Assembly: GCA_021201335.1 (NCBI GenBank)
Contig: JAJQFD010000004.1
Span: 1 to 64,000 of the forward strand
Source: Bacteroides sp.
GTDB lineage: Bacteria > Bacteroidota > Bacteroidia > Bacteroidales > Bacteroidaceae
DNA: 64,000 nt
Direction of reading: 5' to 3'
Part shown: positions 16,465 through 25,448 of the stretch, in pieces
Position numbering within the stretch: the first letter of the stretch is position 1
Layout of the letters: each line of letters opens with the position of its first letter
Translations under genes and position numbers: made by a program
The notes under the pieces: generated by a model
The model's input: only the letters and a program-made list of their open reading frames with translations
The model's database searches: none
What the model was told of the DNA's origin: nothing

Positions 16465-17988
16465 ATGTCTGAAACTAAGAAAATAAAAACCGCCTTAGTA
16501 TCGGTTTACCACAAAGAAGGCTTAGATGAAATCATCACCAAATTACATGAAGAAGGAGTTGAGTTTATATCTACGGGAGGAACCCGTCAGTTTATTGAAT
16601 CACTAGGTTTTCCCTGTTATGCAGTAGAAGATTTAACCTCCTACCCTTCCATTCTTGGGGGAAGAGTAAAGACATTACATCCGAAAGTGTTCGGTGGTAT
16701 CCTGTGTCGGCGTTCTGTTGAACAGGATATGCAACAAATTGATAAGTATGACATTCCTGAAATTGATCTCGTTATCGTAGATCTTTATCCTTTTGAAGCA
16801 ACCGTTGCTTCAGGCGCAGACGAAGCCGCTATCATTGAAAAAATTGATATCGGTGGGATTTCTCTCATACGCGCAGCAGCAAAAAACTATAAAGATGTGA
16901 TTATTGTCGCCTCCCAACAGCAATATAAAACTTTACTGGATATGTTGATGGAACATGGCGCCAGTTCTACCCTGGAAGAACGTCGATGGATGGCGAAAGA
17001 AGCTTTTGCAGTTTCTTCCTGCTATGATTCGGCTATTTTTAATTATTTCGACAGGGAAGAAGGCTCAGCTTTTCGCTATACAGCTAACGATCAGAAGGCA
17101 CTTCGCTATGGAGAAAACCCGCACCAAAAGGGATATTTTTATGGAAGCCTCGAAACAATTTTCGACCAGATCCACGGAAAAGAAATCTCTTACAATAATC
17201 TGCTTGACATCAATGCAGCAGTAGAGCTCATTGATGAATTTGATGACATCACTTTTGCCATTATTAAACACAACAATGCTTGCGGATTGGCTTGTCGCCC
17301 AACTGTGCTTGATGCATGGAAAGACGCACTCGCCGGAGACCCAGTTTCTGCATTCGGAGGCATTCTTATCACCAATGCTGTAATTGATAAAGAAACGGCA
17401 GAAGAAATCAATAAAATATTCTTTGAAGTAATCATAGCTCCTGATTATGACGTTGACGCACTCGAAATACTCGGTCAGAAGAAAAACCGTATTATTTTAG
17501 TTCGTAAACAGGCACAGTTACCCAGAAAACAATTTCGTTCGCTCCTTAACGGAGTGCTTGTACAAGATCGTGATCTAAATATCGAAACAGCTAGCGATCT
17601 GAAAGTGGTAACTGATAAAGTACCTACATCAGAAGAAATTGAAGACATGTTATTTGCGAATAAAATTGTAAAGAACAGTAAGTCAAATTCAATCGTTTTG
17701 GCAAAAGGCAAACAATTGCTCGCCAGTGGTGTGGGGCAAACATCCCGAGTGGATGCATTAAAACAAGCTATCGATAAAGCTAAATCATTTGGTTTTGACC
17801 TTGAAGGTGCTGTTATGGCTTCAGATGCTTTCTTTCCATTTCCCGATTGTGTGGAAATCGCAGATAAAGAAGGGATTAATGCCGTGATACAGCCAGGTGG
17901 TTCGATCAATGATAAGCTTTCAGTGCAATATTGCAATGAGCATGGCATGGCTATGGTGACAACAGGTATTCGCCACTTTAAACATTAA
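16465..17988 (+). CDS. purH: Bifunctional AICAR formyltransferase / IMP cyclohydrolase
   Basis: Catalyses the last two steps of purine synthesis: formylation of AICAR with 10-formyl-THF, then ring closure to IMP. The N-terminal cyclohydrolase domain (about 1-190) includes ISTGGTRQFIE and ILGGRVKTLHPKVFGGIL. The C-terminal transformylase domain (about 200-507) includes LRYGENPHQKGYF, the catalytic Lys-His region IKHNNACGLA and DPVSAFGGI, ending RHFKH. At 507 residues it is near the usual length. It sits 19 bp before mreB, so purine synthesis and the rod-shape operon may share a transcript. Confidence 0.97.
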   Translation: MSETKKIKTALVSVYHKEGLDEIITKLHEEGVEFISTGGTRQFIESLGFPCYAVEDLTSYPSILGGRVKTLHPKVFGGILCRRSVEQDMQQIDKYDIPEIDLVIVDLYPFEATVASGADEAAIIEKIDIGGISLIRAAAKNYKDVIIVASQQQYKTLLDMLMEHGASSTLEERRWMAKEAFAVSSCYDSAIFNYFDREEGSAFRYTANDQKALRYGENPHQKGYFYGSLETIFDQIHGKEISYNNLLDINAAVELIDEFDDITFAIIKHNNACGLACRPTVLDAWKDALAGDPVSAFGGILITNAVIDKETAEEINKIFFEVIIAPDYDVDALEILGQKKNRIILVRKQAQLPRKQFRSLLNGVLVQDRDLNIETASDLKVVTDKVPTSEEIEDMLFANKIVKNSKSNSIVLAKGKQLLASGVGQTSRVDALKQAIDKAKSFGFDLEGAVMASDAFFPFPDCVEIADKEGINAVIQPGGSINDKLSVQYCNEHGMAMVTTGIRHFKH

Positions 17989-18007
17989 TAGAAAACAGAA
18001 AGAAATT

Positions 18008-19030
18008 ATGGGATTGTTCTCTTTTACTCAAGAAATAGCGATTGACTTGGGAACCGCCAATACGATTATTATCAGTAATGGCAAGATCGTCGTAGACGAG
18101 CCTTCGGTAGTTGCGCTTGACCGACGCACAGATAAAATGATTGCTGTAGGTGAAAAAGCGAAGTTGATGCACGAAAAAACTCACGAAAACATTCGAACTA
18201 TTCGGCCGTTGCGTGATGGGGTAATCGCCGACTTTTATGCATGCGAACAGATGATGCGGGGACTTATAAAAATGGTTAACACGCGCAGTCATTTATTCTC
18301 ACCCACCTTACGTATGGTAATTGGTGTACCTTCGGGTAGTACCGAGGTTGAACTTCGTGCAGTACGCGACTCTGCCGAACATGCCGGTGGACGCGATGTT
18401 TACTTAATCTTTGAACCAATGGCGGCAGCTATAGGTATTGGTATTGACGTTGAAGCACCAGAAGGAAACATGATTGTGGATATCGGTGGTGGTTCTACTG
18501 AGATTGCAGTCATCTCTCTGGGAGGTATTGTTTCGAACAATTCAATTCGTATAGCCGGTGATGATTTAACTGCAGATATTCAGGAATACATGAGCCGTCA
18601 GCACAATGTAAAAGTCAGTGAACGTATGGCCGAACGTATTAAAATTGCAGTTGGTGCCGCTTTGACTGATCTTGGAGAAGATGCACCTGACGACTATATA
18701 GTACATGGACCGAACCGTATTACGGCATTGCCAATGGAAGTACCCGTATGCTATCAGGAAATTGCTCATTGTCTGGAGAAATCTATTTCAAAAATTGAAA
18801 CAGCTATTCTGAGCGCACTTGAAAATACGCCGCCTGAACTTTATACAGATATTGTACACAACGGAATCTATCTTGCGGGTGGTGGTGCATTGTTACGTGG
18901 ACTGGATAAACGTCTGACTGATAAGATCAGCATACCTTTCCATATTGCTGAAGATCCATTGCATTGTGTAGCAAAAGGAACCGGTGTTGCACTTAAAAAT
19001 GTAGAACGATTCTCATTCCTGATGAGGTAA
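18008..19030 (+). CDS. mreB: Rod shape-determining protein MreB
   Basis: Actin-like cytoskeletal ATPase that guides lateral wall synthesis. The phosphate-1 motif is IDLGTANTIII near residue 12, the phosphate-2 motif is NMIVDIGGGSTEIAVISLGG around 155-175, and the adenosine motif is GIYLAGGGALLRGLD near 290. FEPMAAAIGIG forms the connecting helix. The 340-residue length is typical. It opens the operon mreB-mreC-mreD-mrdA-rodA, 19 bp after purH. Confidence 0.97.
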   Translation: MGLFSFTQEIAIDLGTANTIIISNGKIVVDEPSVVALDRRTDKMIAVGEKAKLMHEKTHENIRTIRPLRDGVIADFYACEQMMRGLIKMVNTRSHLFSPTLRMVIGVPSGSTEVELRAVRDSAEHAGGRDVYLIFEPMAAAIGIGIDVEAPEGNMIVDIGGGSTEIAVISLGGIVSNNSIRIAGDDLTADIQEYMSRQHNVKVSERMAERIKIAVGAALTDLGEDAPDDYIVHGPNRITALPMEVPVCYQEIAHCLEKSISKIETAILSALENTPPELYTDIVHNGIYLAGGGALLRGLDKRLTDKISIPFHIAEDPLHCVAKGTGVALKNVERFSFLMR

Positions 19031-19046
19031 AAAAGCAGAAAAGCTG

Positions 19047-19892
19047 ATGCGGAACCTACTGAACTTCCTGATAAGATACAATTATTGGTTTCTCTTCATT
19101 TTGTTGGAAGTAATATGCTTCGGCTTACTGTTTCGTTTTAATAACTATCAAAAAGGAATTTACTTCTCCTCTGCCAATTTTCTTGCAGGAAAGTTTTACG
19201 AAGTATCAGGAGGTATTACCTCCTATTTTCATTTAAAATCAATCAATGAAGAATTGATTGATCGCAATCTTCTACTTGAAGAGCAAGTCACTAAATTGGA
19301 GAACACTCTGCGGGAACTTCAGCTGGATTCGTCGTATGTGAGTAATATTGAAAAGTCTTCTTTTGCCGGCCTGTTTACTATTCGCAAAGCTCACGTAATC
19401 AATAACAGTATCGCGATGGCAAACAATTACATCACCTTAAATAAGGGAACTTCCGATGGTATTTTTCCAGAAATGGGGGTTATAGATGGAAGAGGAGTCG
19501 TGGGCATTGTCTATGTGGCATCTCCTTCCTATTCTGTGGTCATTTCGCTTTTAAACGGAAAATCAAAGCTGAGTTGTAAGATAAAAGGAAATCCATATTC
19601 CGGCTATCTCAAGTGGGAATATGGAGATGCCCGGTATGCTTATCTGAAAGATATTCCCAGGTATGCGGAAATGAATGTGGGAGATACCATTATTACAAAC
19701 GGGCACTCAGCTGTTTTTCCGGAAGGGGTAATGGTAGGAACTATTTCCAATATTGAAGATTCAAGCGACGGACTATCCTCTCAGATTCAGGTAGAGCTTG
19801 CTGCTGACTTCGGAAGATTGAGTGATGTACGTGTACTATCACGTGATGGACAAAAAGAACAACTGGAATTAGAAAAAATGAGCATGGAGTAA
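19047..19892 (+). CDS. mreC: Rod shape-determining protein MreC
   Basis: A 281-residue bitopic inner-membrane protein that bridges MreB with the periplasmic wall machinery. One N-terminal membrane helix (about residues 12-30, YNYWFLFILLEVICFGLLF) is followed by a short coiled coil (about 68-95, NEELIDRNLLLEEQVTKLENTLRE region) and the periplasmic double beta-barrel domain with NNSIAMANNYITLNKG and SYSVVISLLNGKSKLSCKIKG. Its stop abuts the mreD start. Confidence 0.95.
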   Translation: MRNLLNFLIRYNYWFLFILLEVICFGLLFRFNNYQKGIYFSSANFLAGKFYEVSGGITSYFHLKSINEELIDRNLLLEEQVTKLENTLRELQLDSSYVSNIEKSSFAGLFTIRKAHVINNSIAMANNYITLNKGTSDGIFPEMGVIDGRGVVGIVYVASPSYSVVISLLNGKSKLSCKIKGNPYSGYLKWEYGDARYAYLKDIPRYAEMNVGDTIITNGHSAVFPEGVMVGTISNIEDSSDGLSSQIQVELAADFGRLSDVRVLSRDGQKEQLELEKMSME

Positions 19893-20390
19893 ATGGTACA
19901 TAAGCATATACAAAATACATTTTGGTTTATCGGATTGGTACTTTTACAGGTACTAATTCTGAACAATATCCATCTATTAGGATATGCTACTCCTTTTGTG
20001 TATATCTATTTCATTATTCGCTATGAAACAGATATATCCCGTAATACCTTGATGCTTCTTGCCTTTTTTATAGGATTGACAGTTGATATATTTTCAAATA
20101 CACCCGGTATGAATGCGGGGTCTACCGTATTTCTCGCTTTCATCCGTCCTCTATTTCTGAGAATTTATACCCCCAGGGATACAGACTTAATATCCCCTTC
20201 TTTAAGAACCATGGGGTTATCTCCCTATCTTAAATATCTTCTAACCTGTGTTTTTATACACCATGTGGTGTTATACCTAATTATGTTTTTTTCGTTTGCA
20301 AATTTGGAATTGCTGGCACTCAAGATAGTGGCAAGCACTCTATTGACAAGTTTATGTATCATCGCAGTTGAATGGACCAGGAGAAGATAA
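19893..20390 (+). CDS. mreD: Rod shape-determining protein MreD
   Basis: A 165-residue integral membrane protein with about five hydrophobic segments (first at residues 10-28, FWFIGLVLLQVLILNNIHL), matching MreD topology. The pattern GLTVDIFSNTPGMNAGSTVFLAFIRP is typical of the Bacteroidetes form. It starts on the base after the mreC stop and ends 3 bp before mrdA, which fixes its place in the operon. Confidence 0.93.
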   Translation: MVHKHIQNTFWFIGLVLLQVLILNNIHLLGYATPFVYIYFIIRYETDISRNTLMLLAFFIGLTVDIFSNTPGMNAGSTVFLAFIRPLFLRIYTPRDTDLISPSLRTMGLSPYLKYLLTCVFIHHVVLYLIMFFSFANLELLALKIVASTLLTSLCIIAVEWTRRR

Positions 20391-20393
20391 AGA

Positions 20394-22259
20394 ATGGCAA
20401 AAAAGAATTATCAGTTTGAAACAAGGAAATATATTATCGGTGGAGTTGCAGTACTTATAGTCCTGATATTCTGCCTCCGCCTGTTTGATTTACAAATCTT
20501 AAGCGATGAATATAAAAAACACGCAGACAGTAATGCTTTCTTACAAAAGACTCAATATCCTTCTCGCGGTGCCATTTATGACAGGAATGGCAATCTGTTG
20601 GTTTTTAGCCAACCAGCTTATGATATAACTATTATTCCCAAAGAGATCACGCACCTGGATACGTTAGATCTTTGCCGGACACTCAATCTCACGCTGGATG
20701 ATTTCAATAAAAGAATGTCCGATATGAGAGACCGCCGGAAAAATCCAGGGTATTCCCGATATACAAATCAGGTATTCTTAACACAACTATCCGCGGAAGA
20801 AATCGGTATTTTTCAGGAAAAGTTATTCAAATTCCCTGGTTTCTACATTCAACGCCGTACCATCCGTCAATATACTTACAACTCTGCTGCTCATGCATTG
20901 GGTGATATCGGAGAAGTATCCAGAAAAGAAATGGAAAACGATCCTTTTTATTCTAGGGGTGATTATATAGGCAAACTAGGTGTGGAGCGCTCATACGAAA
21001 AATACCTGCGTGGGGAAAAGGGGGTTGAAGTTCTTTTACGTGATGCCCATGGAAGAATACAAGGCAATTATAAAAACGGGGAATTTGATCAGAGCCCAAT
21101 TCCCGGAAAGAATTTAACGCTCAGCCTGGATATTGAACTTCAGATGTTCGGGGAAATGCTGATGGAAAATAAAATGGGAGCGATTGTTGCCATTGAACCG
21201 GAGACAGGCGAAATTCTCGCTTTAGTATCCGCTCCTTCATATGATCCGTCAATCATGGTAGGACGACAACGGGGAGCCAATCATCACATGCTTCAACAGG
21301 ATTTAAAAACACCCTTGTTTAATCGGGCGTTAATGTCAACTCAACCACCGGGTTCAACGTTTAAAACAGCACAGGGACTCGTTTTTCTGGAAGAAGAGAT
21401 TATCGACATAAATACAAGTTTCCCCTGCCATCATGCATTTGTATATGGCGGGATAAGAGTCGGCTGTCATTCACATGGCTCACCTATCCCTTTTATTCCT
21501 TCACTTTCAACTTCATGCAATGCATATTATTGTTGGGGATTATTCCGTATGTTGGGAAACAAAAAGTATGAATCCGGTTCTGTGGCCTGGGAGAAATGGA
21601 GAGAACATATGGTTTCCATGGGGTTCGGTAATCCATTAGGGATAGATTTACCCGGTGAAAAATCCGGCCTCATCCCTAAAGTTGAATTCTTTGACAAACG
21701 TTTTGGTCGTGGGAAATGGGGTGGTCTGCGAGTAATATCTACTGCCATCGGACAAGGAGAAATTCTTTTAACCCCCATACAAATAGCTAACCTTGCTGCT
21801 ACTATCGGAAACCGGGGACAATTTATTACCCCACACATTGTAAAAGGGATTGAAGACACGGAATTAGAAGAGGAATACCGGATTCCACGTCACACCACTA
21901 TTAATCCTCAATACTATGAATATGTAGTGGAAGGAATGCGGGGAGCTGTTGTCGGAAGTCCTTACGGGGCAACCTGCCGCCGGGCTAATATTCCCGGAAT
22001 TGAAGTATGCGGTAAAACAGGTACTGCGCAAAACCGGGGGAAAGACCATTCAATCTTTATGGGATTTGCTCCGATGAATAATCCTAAAATCGCCATTTGT
22101 GTATATGTAGAAAACGGAGGGTTTGGGGCTACATACGCTGTACCTATTGGTGCATTGATGTTAGAGAAATATCTTACAGGTACAATTGCACCTGAAAGAG
22201 AATATTTAATTGAACACATGAGTAACGCAAACTTAATCCCCTATGAATACCAGAGGTAA
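20394..22259 (+). CDS. mrdA: Penicillin-binding protein 2 (transpeptidase)
   Basis: A 621-residue class B PBP that cross-links peptidoglycan during elongation, the partner of RodA. It has one N-terminal helix (about residues 12-32), the dimerisation domain beginning PSRGAIYDRNGNLLV (about 56-70), and the transpeptidase domain with S321-T-F-K324 (active Ser), S374-C-N376 and K541-T-G543. The VERSYEKYLRG segment is also typical. Its last codons overlap the rodA start by 17 bp, indicating coupled translation. Confidence 0.97.
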   Translation: MAKKNYQFETRKYIIGGVAVLIVLIFCLRLFDLQILSDEYKKHADSNAFLQKTQYPSRGAIYDRNGNLLVFSQPAYDITIIPKEITHLDTLDLCRTLNLTLDDFNKRMSDMRDRRKNPGYSRYTNQVFLTQLSAEEIGIFQEKLFKFPGFYIQRRTIRQYTYNSAAHALGDIGEVSRKEMENDPFYSRGDYIGKLGVERSYEKYLRGEKGVEVLLRDAHGRIQGNYKNGEFDQSPIPGKNLTLSLDIELQMFGEMLMENKMGAIVAIEPETGEILALVSAPSYDPSIMVGRQRGANHHMLQQDLKTPLFNRALMSTQPPGSTFKTAQGLVFLEEEIIDINTSFPCHHAFVYGGIRVGCHSHGSPIPFIPSLSTSCNAYYCWGLFRMLGNKKYESGSVAWEKWREHMVSMGFGNPLGIDLPGEKSGLIPKVEFFDKRFGRGKWGGLRVISTAIGQGEILLTPIQIANLAATIGNRGQFITPHIVKGIEDTELEEEYRIPRHTTINPQYYEYVVEGMRGAVVGSPYGATCRRANIPGIEVCGKTGTAQNRGKDHSIFMGFAPMNNPKIAICVYVENGGFGATYAVPIGALMLEKYLTGTIAPEREYLIEHMSNANLIPYEYQR

Positions 22260-23706
22260 TCCCAGTATTTGGAAATCCATTGACTGGATAACAATTCTAT
22301 TCTACCTTATTCTGGTGGTTTGTGGATGGTTCAGTATTTGCGGTGCCAGTTATGATTTTGGCAATCAAGACTTTCTCGACTTTTCTACTCGGTCAGGCAA
22401 GCAATTTATTTGGATTATCTGCTCTTTTGGGGTGGCTTTTATTCTTATGATGCTGGAGGATAGCGTCTATGATATGTTTGCTTTTCTTATCTATATCGGC
22501 ATGATTCTCTTGTTAATAGCAACCATATTTATCGCTCAAGACGTAAAAGGCTCCAAATCCTGGCTACAACTGGGACCAGTGAGTTTACAACCTGCCGAAT
22601 TCGCTAAATTCGCAACAGCACTTGCACTTGCAAAATACATGAACATACAAGGCTTCAATATCAAGAAGTTGAAACATGCCTTGATGGTAACGACTATTAT
22701 TCTCCTGCCAATGATGTTGATCATTTTGCAAAAAGAAACAGGTTCTGCTTTGGTTTATTTAGCATTCTTCCTAGTCCTCTATCGGGAAGGAATGTCCGGA
22801 GTAGTTTTATTTTCGGGTCTGTGTGCTGTTATTTATTTTATTGTGGGGATTCGATATAATGATATACCACTTTGGGAAGACAGCCTCACCAGCATGGGAG
22901 AATTTGCTGTGTTAAGCATGATAATTCTTGTTGCCGGAGGAATGATGTGGAGTACATTCCGAAGATGGACCGCCGCTCATACAATTATTTTGATATCAAC
23001 AGTTATATTGACTCTTTCTGTTTTTATTTCCCAAGATTTCTTTCCGTTTAATATTGCTTTTGTGCAATGGGGTATCCTGGGCTTGATTGTTGTTTACCTG
23101 ATTTATCTTTCAATCAGTAAACGAGCTTTGAAATATATATGGATTGCTTTCTTTGCAATAGGCTCGGTGGCATTCTTGTATTCAAGTGATTACGTGTTTG
23201 ATGAAATACTTGAGCCCCATCAGCGTATGCGTATCAAAGTAGTATTAGGTATGGAAGAAGATTTGGCTGGAGCAGGTTATAATGTCAACCAATCTAAAAT
23301 AGCGATAGGCTCAGGAGGTTTAAAAGGAAAAGGTTTTCTTAATGGCACGCAAACCAAACTGAAATATGTACCGGAACAAGATACAGATTTCATTTTCTGT
23401 ACTATCGGGGAAGAACAGGGATTTATTGGTTCCGTTTTTATATTGGTAATCTATCTTATATTTATTCTCCGGTTAATAGCATTGGCTGAACGACAACGTT
23501 ATACATTCGGAAGAGTTTACGGATATTCGGTATTTAGTATTTTCCTCTTCCACTTATTTATTAATGTGGGCATGGTGCTGGGGCTTACACCTGTAATTGG
23601 GATACCACTTCCTTTCTTTAGTTATGGGGGGTCTTCATTGTGGGGATTCACCATCCTGCTGTTCATCTTTCTTCGCATTGATGCCGGGCGTAACCGCAGA
23701 TTTTAA
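22243..23706 (+). CDS. rodA: Rod shape-determining protein RodA (SEDS glycosyltransferase)
   Basis: A 487-residue SEDS-family polytopic membrane protein that polymerises lipid II into glycan strands with PBP2. Family signatures are GSKSWLQLGPVSLQPAEFAKFATALALAKYM in the middle, and SKIAIGSGGLKGKGFLNGTQTKLKYVPEQDTDFIF and VIGIPLPFFSYGGSSLWGF near the C terminus; the catalytic Asp lies in EQDTDFIF. At 487 residues it is longer than E. coli RodA (370), with extra hydrophobic segments around residues 220-300, as is usual in Bacteroidales. The last 72 bp run antisense to the 3' end of gldH. Confidence 0.96.
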   Translation: MNTRGNPSIWKSIDWITILFYLILVVCGWFSICGASYDFGNQDFLDFSTRSGKQFIWIICSFGVAFILMMLEDSVYDMFAFLIYIGMILLLIATIFIAQDVKGSKSWLQLGPVSLQPAEFAKFATALALAKYMNIQGFNIKKLKHALMVTTIILLPMMLIILQKETGSALVYLAFFLVLYREGMSGVVLFSGLCAVIYFIVGIRYNDIPLWEDSLTSMGEFAVLSMIILVAGGMMWSTFRRWTAAHTIILISTVILTLSVFISQDFFPFNIAFVQWGILGLIVVYLIYLSISKRALKYIWIAFFAIGSVAFLYSSDYVFDEILEPHQRMRIKVVLGMEEDLAGAGYNVNQSKIAIGSGGLKGKGFLNGTQTKLKYVPEQDTDFIFCTIGEEQGFIGSVFILVIYLIFILRLIALAERQRYTFGRVYGYSVFSIFLFHLFINVGMVLGLTPVIGIPLPFFSYGGSSLWGFTILLFIFLRIDAGRNRRF

Positions 23707-24165
23707 CGAATCGCTTTCCATTAGAATACCGATATCATTAATGCCCAATAAGGGATTGCTACCCATACGGTGAGTTATTTTGAATGTTACAGTTCGTGGT
23801 GAATCAATAAAAATATCATCCAGAGGTAAAAGTCTTTCCCGCAAAACTATCCATTTTGAAAGCTCCAGATCACTTTTTTCGGTCAGGTCAATATTAATAG
23901 TTTGGTTTCTCCAGGTAAGGGAATCTTCGGGATTATAATCCATAGTCAAAATAAGATTCTCAAAAGGGTAAGTATCCTGATATCGAACCAAGATGGAAGT
24001 ATGATAAGTATTGGAAGAGTCTGGAATAGCAACTTCCAGAAAAAGCGTATCATGACTACCTCACTCTTTTTCTACATGTTGGTAGGCATGATACACAGCT
24101 TTATTTTCCATACATCCGGTTATAAGCACTCCACTAAGAAACATACATATTATGGGCTTGTACAT
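23635..24165 (-). pseudogene. gldH: GldH-type lipoprotein gene interrupted by an in-frame TGA
   Basis: Reading from the ATG at 24165 (4 bp after the ricT stop) gives a lipoprotein signal, FLSGVLITGC with the lipid Cys at residue 18, then MENKAVYHAYQHVEKE, and a TGA at 24061-24063 (codon 35). The same frame continues as GSHDTLFLEVAIPDSS and LVRYQDTYPFENLILTMDYN to the stop at 23635, 176 codons in all, with the GldH fold intact. A single TGG-to-TGA change explains the break, since Trp fits there. GldH is an outer-membrane lipoprotein first tied to gliding but kept in non-gliding Bacteroidales. It may be a true nonsense allele, a sequencing error or, less likely, a readthrough site. Confidence 0.85.
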
Positions 24166-24169
24166 ATCC

Positions 24170-25447
24170 TTATTCAGGTTTCTTCTTATTTGACGGGATG
24201 TGGTGGTTCCGTCTGTTCTTTTTTGATTTATTCCGGGAAGGTTTATCTCCTCCTTTTATCTCTTTATTAGTAGAATTATTTTCTGCTTTTTGTTCTTTTG
24301 GTTTCTCTCTAGCCTGCTGTTGCTGACCACCATTCTCATGTTGAGGCTGATTATTGTTGCTTTTCTTTTTCTTCTTTTTATTATTCTTGGCTTTGCTGCC
24401 GTCAAACCGGGTCAGACTTTCTTGTTCGAGCAGGTCAATGGCTTTCTTAACAACCGGTTGAACTTCTTCCAACAAGCTATCTGGTTTTATTCCTTTTTTA
24501 TTCAGATTAATCACTTCGAAAGCCCTTTTACCGGAAATAGTCATCAGATTTGCAGGAAGCATTTTATCTGTAGAATAAGTAATCTGATTGCTTAATATAT
24601 CAGCTTTGAAGAAATAATAAGTACCCTCTTTAATTTGAAGTTCAATCTCACGGGAAGGTAAACGTTTCTGTGCTTCCACATAACAATCGATTTCATAGTT
24701 GAGACAACATTTTAATTTAGCACACTGTCCGGCTAGTTTTTGAGGATTCAAAGATATATCTTGATATCGGGCAGCACTGGTAGAAACAGAAACAAAGCTC
24801 GTCATCCAGGTAGCGCAACACAATTCCCTTCCACAAGGACCAATTCCACCAATACGGCCAGCTTCCTGCCGGGCTCCAATTTGCTTCATCTCAATGCGGA
24901 CCCGAAATGCTTCTGCCAATACCTTAATAAGCTGACGAAAATCAACCCGTTCATCGGCTATATAATAAAAGATAGCTTTGTTTCCATCGCCCTGATATTC
25001 TACATCACCAATCTTCATATCCAGATTAAGGTCGGCTGCAATCTGACGGGAACGGATCATTGTAGCATGCTCTCTTGATTTAGCCTCATTGTATTTCTCC
25101 ATATCTACCGGTTTTGCCTTCCGGTAGATACGTTTGATCTCTACATCCGGTTTCAAATTAGCTTTTTTTATTTGTAAAGGTACCAGCCGGCCCGTTAAGG
25201 TGACGACTCCTATATCATGTCCCGGATTAGCCTCTACAGCCACAATGTCACCTTTTTGCAGATCCAGTTTATTGCTGTTGCGGAAATATCCTTTGCGTGT
25301 ATTCTTAAACTGTACCTCCACCATGTCACTCTCCTCGGCATTGCCCGGTATGTCGGCCAACCAATCGTAAGTATTCAGTTTATTATCCTGGCGTGAGCAG
25401 CTTTTACAGCATAGCCCGCCGCCACCGTTGTGTAATATATAGTCCAT
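24170..25447 (-). CDS. ricT: PSP1-domain protein, RicT-like
   Basis: A 425-residue cytoplasmic protein. The PSP1 domain (about 100-290) carries a cysteine set GIGPCGRELCCATW and CAKLKCCLNYEIDCY of the kind that holds an iron-sulfur cluster in the B. subtilis RicT/YaaT complex, which affects RNA processing. An additional Cys pair cluster LCCKSC lies at residues 13-17. The C-terminal 90 residues are a low-complexity Lys/Asn/Gln-rich tail (KNNKKKKKKSNNN) likely to be disordered and nucleic-acid binding. It starts 1 bp after the holB stop, an arrangement also known in Firmicutes, and precedes gldH. Confidence 0.9.
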   Translation of the reverse strand: MDYILHNGGGGLCCKSCSRQDNKLNTYDWLADIPGNAEESDMVEVQFKNTRKGYFRNSNKLDLQKGDIVAVEANPGHDIGVVTLTGRLVPLQIKKANLKPDVEIKRIYRKAKPVDMEKYNEAKSREHATMIRSRQIAADLNLDMKIGDVEYQGDGNKAIFYYIADERVDFRQLIKVLAEAFRVRIEMKQIGARQEAGRIGGIGPCGRELCCATWMTSFVSVSTSAARYQDISLNPQKLAGQCAKLKCCLNYEIDCYVEAQKRLPSREIELQIKEGTYYFFKADILSNQITYSTDKMLPANLMTISGKRAFEVINLNKKGIKPDSLLEEVQPVVKKAIDLLEQESLTRFDGSKAKNNKKKKKKSNNNQPQHENGGQQQQAREKPKEQKAENNSTNKEIKGGDKPSRNKSKKNRRNHHIPSNKKKPE

Positions 25448-25448
25448 A

